DNA of 64,000 bases, taken from the NCBI GenBank assembly GCA_013397455.1, contig VYZB01000534.1, positions 232,629 to 296,628 on the forward strand, written 5' to 3'. Below the pieces are notes generated by a model, which saw only the letters and a list, made by a program, of their open reading frames with translations, was not told the origin of the DNA and ran no database searches. Position numbers and translations under genes: made by a program. The stretch's first letter is position 1, and every line of letters starts with the position of its first letter. Origin of the DNA: Crotophaga sulcirostris. Lineage: Eukaryota; Chordata; Aves; Cuculiformes; Crotophagidae. Shown piece by piece: positions 61,564 through 64,000 of this stretch.

Positions 61564-63701
61564 TATGCAGTTAAGATGTAGCTTAAAGCCTCCTTTACAC
61601 TTCAGGGCAAGACTTAGCCGCTTTGCAGAAAGATTGTGCAGTCAACCTCATGTTAATTAATCTGTTGGTGTAAACTCACATTTCTTAATTTTCTGGCCCT
61701 TTTGTACACTCATTTCCTATGGTCCAATAGTTGTCTGCCTTTCCGTGTTGAGTACTGTTAAATTTCTGCAGTATGTGGCTCACTATACCCAGGGAGCCTT
61801 CAAGGATGCACAGCTGTTAGAACCATACTTGGTAACTGTTGAAAGTTTAAGGAATGCTAAAACTTCAGCTGTTGTTGCCTGCAGCCACTAGATAACTAGG
61901 GTTTCATGGCCTGTGGGTCAAATACTGTTAGAAAGCTAGCTATTTATTTCAGGCACACTGATTATACCTCTTGCTTACAGGTAGGCCATTATTAGTCTCC
62001 CACAGACCTCCACTATAAATGTGCTAATCTTGATATGACAGCCTCTCAAAACATTATCTTTAGGACTTATCAATGCTGAAGTAGGTGGCTTTTCATTAGA
62101 CAGTTGAGCAAGTTCAGACAGGTATGTCATCGCTGTTTCGCTCCAGCTTCCTTCACGAGAATAACCTGTTACACTTAAATTCAGTGACAACAGCACACAC
62201 ACAATGTCTCCTCTAAGAGGCATCATCACCTTCTAAGGCAAAGAAATGTCTGTGGAATTGCCCTTGGCCTCTGATTCCTTATCTGTATCTTGCAGTGGCG
62301 GCTGTGTATTCAGAAGCAGGAGCACTTTGTCTGTCCTGACTCCATGACACAATGTTGACTTGGTCATACTGGAGCAAGAACAGAAGTTGCTTCGTTTGTC
62401 TGTGTTGCAGGCTACGAATGCTCTCACAGGGAACTGGGAGGGAAGGACAGGTTACTTTGCAGACAGTGATGACTATATTCAGGGTGCTTCTAGTTTGGCA
62501 CATTTTTAGCACTGAATGTTCTGTAGAAGTCCTATTGCAAAACTGATGTAATTACAATGTAAGTATAATGACAGGAAGATGTTTCTGAGACTTCCAACAT
62601 CATACGTCATCCCCCATATGATACTATAGGGATACTCCCAGTCTCAGACGCTGTTTTCTTGGGCAGGGATCTGCTGATACCTTATGAATAGGTTTTTATT
62701 TAAGCAAAGAAAAACCATGTCACTTGCACTTGTTTTTAACCCTGGGCTTTGTTCAGCTGAAAACTGCTGCTTGTCCAGAAACTTAAAAATGAGTTCTATA
62801 AAAAGGTGACATTTAGCTGTGGTGGCCCTCATCACAATGGAGTATCCTTATTGGTAGCCATGGATATTTTAATAACTGTAGTTATTGTTCTGCAGCTTGG
62901 CAACTTGAAAATTGTGGAATTGTGCTATGCTCTCAATGCATTTTGTTGTTTTTTCTTGATATCCAACGCTATTTCATAGCAATTAGAAAAGGCTGTACTA
63001 CTTAGTGTTGAGATGGTTTTGAGAATGGAAGTACACTGCTCTTCAGCTGTGAGTCTATAGCCTGCTAGACTTTGATACTTGAAATAAGCAAAGTCTTGAC
63101 TTGTTAAATTTGTATGAGGAGTGCATCAGTTTTCATTTCTGGCTTATAGCCAGTTCTGTTGACTGCACTATAGGTATATACAGTAAATACAGATATATAG
63201 GTGTAGTCATCTGTGCAGTCATGTTTGTTAGTGGAGAGACTAAATGAACAATTTGGGTTGTTTGGTTTGTCAGAAATTTTTTAGTAAAATAGGTGATTTT
63301 TCTAAACTGTGTTCTGAAATACTCTCCATAGGATCTCACTTCATAAAATAGTGTCTTTATTTCTAGTGACTATGTTTCTGTAATGAAAAATAGTTTAGGA
63401 GATTAACATTTTTCCAGTGGAAAAAATATGCAGATCAGTGATGGCTTAAAAATCCCTCAATGAGAGGGCATGTGTCTGTGAGTGAATGATTAGTACTTCT
63501 ACCAACAACCCCCTCCTTTCATGCCTTTTGGCTCTTATTCTTTCGGGTACTTCCTGTTTTGGACAGCCAGCATTTGTTTGTGAATCTTCTAGGCATGTTT
63601 TGTCATCACTTAATCAGGTTCAAACTTAAGAATTGTTAGGGGTTATTTTGACTATTGGAAAGTTGTTTTTTTTTTATTTTTGTCATTCCTCCCCCTGCAT
63701 A
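61564..63701 (+). other. Intronic, nothing recognised
   Basis: AT-rich intron sequence up to the assembly gap; short chance frames on both strands only. Confidence 0.5.
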
Positions 63702-63791
63702 NNNNNNNNNNNNNNNNNNNNNNNNNNNNNNNNNNNNNNNNNNNNNNNNNNNNNNNNNNNNNNNNNNNNNNNNNNNNNNNNNNNNNNNNNN
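63702..63791. other. Assembly gap (90 N)
   Basis: Ninety undetermined bases follow a poly-T and C-rich stretch. Two open frames drawn across it are meaningless. Confidence 1.
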
Positions 63792-63854
63792 CCAAACTTC
63801 ACTTCATTTGGAAGCCTTCTTTTAATTTCCAATCAAACTTTGCAGACAACTTAA

Positions 63855-64000
63855 AATCACAGAATGGATTGGATTGGAAGGGACCATGAAGGTCATCTAG
63901 TCCAACCCCTCTGCAGGAGCAGGGATATTTTCAACTTTATCAGGTTACTCAGGGCCCCATCCAACCTGATCATGAATGTTTTTGGGGACAGCGCATCTGC
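63855..64000 (-). mobile_element. CR1 LINE, 3' fragment running off the window
   Basis: AATCACAGAATGGATTGG, GGAAGGGACCATGAAGG, TCATCTAGTCCAACCCC and GGGCCCCATCCAACCTGATC match the antisense CR1 3' end in order. It continues past base 64000. Confidence 0.92.

Larger units (their letters stand above)
26553..64000 (+). other. ATP11A: ATP11A intron 1, 5' part (continues beyond the window)
   Basis: The intron starts with GTGAGT directly after the TAC codon of exon 1. I looked for an acceptor followed by codons for CAGEENW, the expected start of exon 2, and did not find one, so the rest of the window is read as intron. Vertebrate ATP11A has a very long first intron, which agrees. The + strand appears rich in T and G, as expected of a long transcribed sense strand, though I have not computed the skew. 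Alternative first exons or nested non-coding RNA genes cannot be excluded. Confidence 0.65.

Noticed and set aside
63633..63889. Two frames crossing the N run
   Set aside because: They depend on unknown bases and include the start of a CR1 copy.
26553..64000. Second exon of ATP11A inside the window
   Set aside because: I looked for codons for CAGEENW and the following TIYVGH region after an AG acceptor and found none; the exon probably lies beyond the window.
1..64000. CRISPR arrays, operons, tRNA or rRNA genes
   Set aside because: No regularly spaced identical repeats, no tRNA A/B-box clover-leaf and no rRNA-like conserved blocks were seen; the sequence is clearly vertebrate.

Overview
The window looks like nuclear DNA from a bird. 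It is AT-rich and gene-poor. At least ten copies of the avian LINE CR1 are present, several ending in the diagnostic ATTCTATGATTCTATG-type 3' octamers. I cannot name the species. There is one recognisable protein-coding element, no rRNA or tRNA, and nothing prokaryotic.

Layout. Bases 1 to about 25,800 read as intergenic DNA. They hold CR1 copies at 5.5, 9.0, 11.8, 24.9 and 25.7 kb, two inverted copies of a roughly 200-bp hAT-type non-autonomous DNA transposon (2.0 and 21.1 kb), a fossil MIR-like SINE (22.5 kb), an AT microsatellite, a 30-bp perfect palindrome, and two patches that resemble promoter or enhancer sequence (7.9 and 15.9-16.4 kb). From about 25,800 to 26,760 there is a strong CpG island with Sp1, NRF1-like, ATF-like and E2F-like sites and two G-quadruplex motifs on opposite strands. 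Near its 3' side is a 39-base coding exon, 26514-26552 on the + strand, encoding MDCSLLRTLVSRY and ending at a good GTGAGT donor. I identify it as the first coding exon of ATP11A, a class 6 P4-ATPase phospholipid flippase, because it differs at only two of 13 positions from the human ATP11A N-terminus as I recall it.

From 26,553 to the end I see no second exon. The remaining 37.4 kb is best read as part of a long ATP11A intron 1. It carries mostly antisense CR1 fragments, an old CR1/L3-like LINE with a recognisable but stop-interrupted reverse-transcriptase motif (55.1-56.2 kb), a second MIR-like fossil (48.7 kb), a degenerate GT/CAG-rich repeat block with a strong hairpin (49.9-50.4 kb) and a 90-base assembly gap (63,702-63,791).

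The single gene means there is no multi-gene system to describe. Most open reading frames are chance frames in non-coding DNA, CR1 coding remnants or stop-poor frames in the CpG island. The most interesting points are the promoter architecture (two short upstream ORFs in the main frame, paired G4 motifs, overlapping donors), the hAT pair, the repeat block at 50 kb and the promoter-like TATA/Inr patch at 7.9 kb. I found no convincing undescribed biological system.
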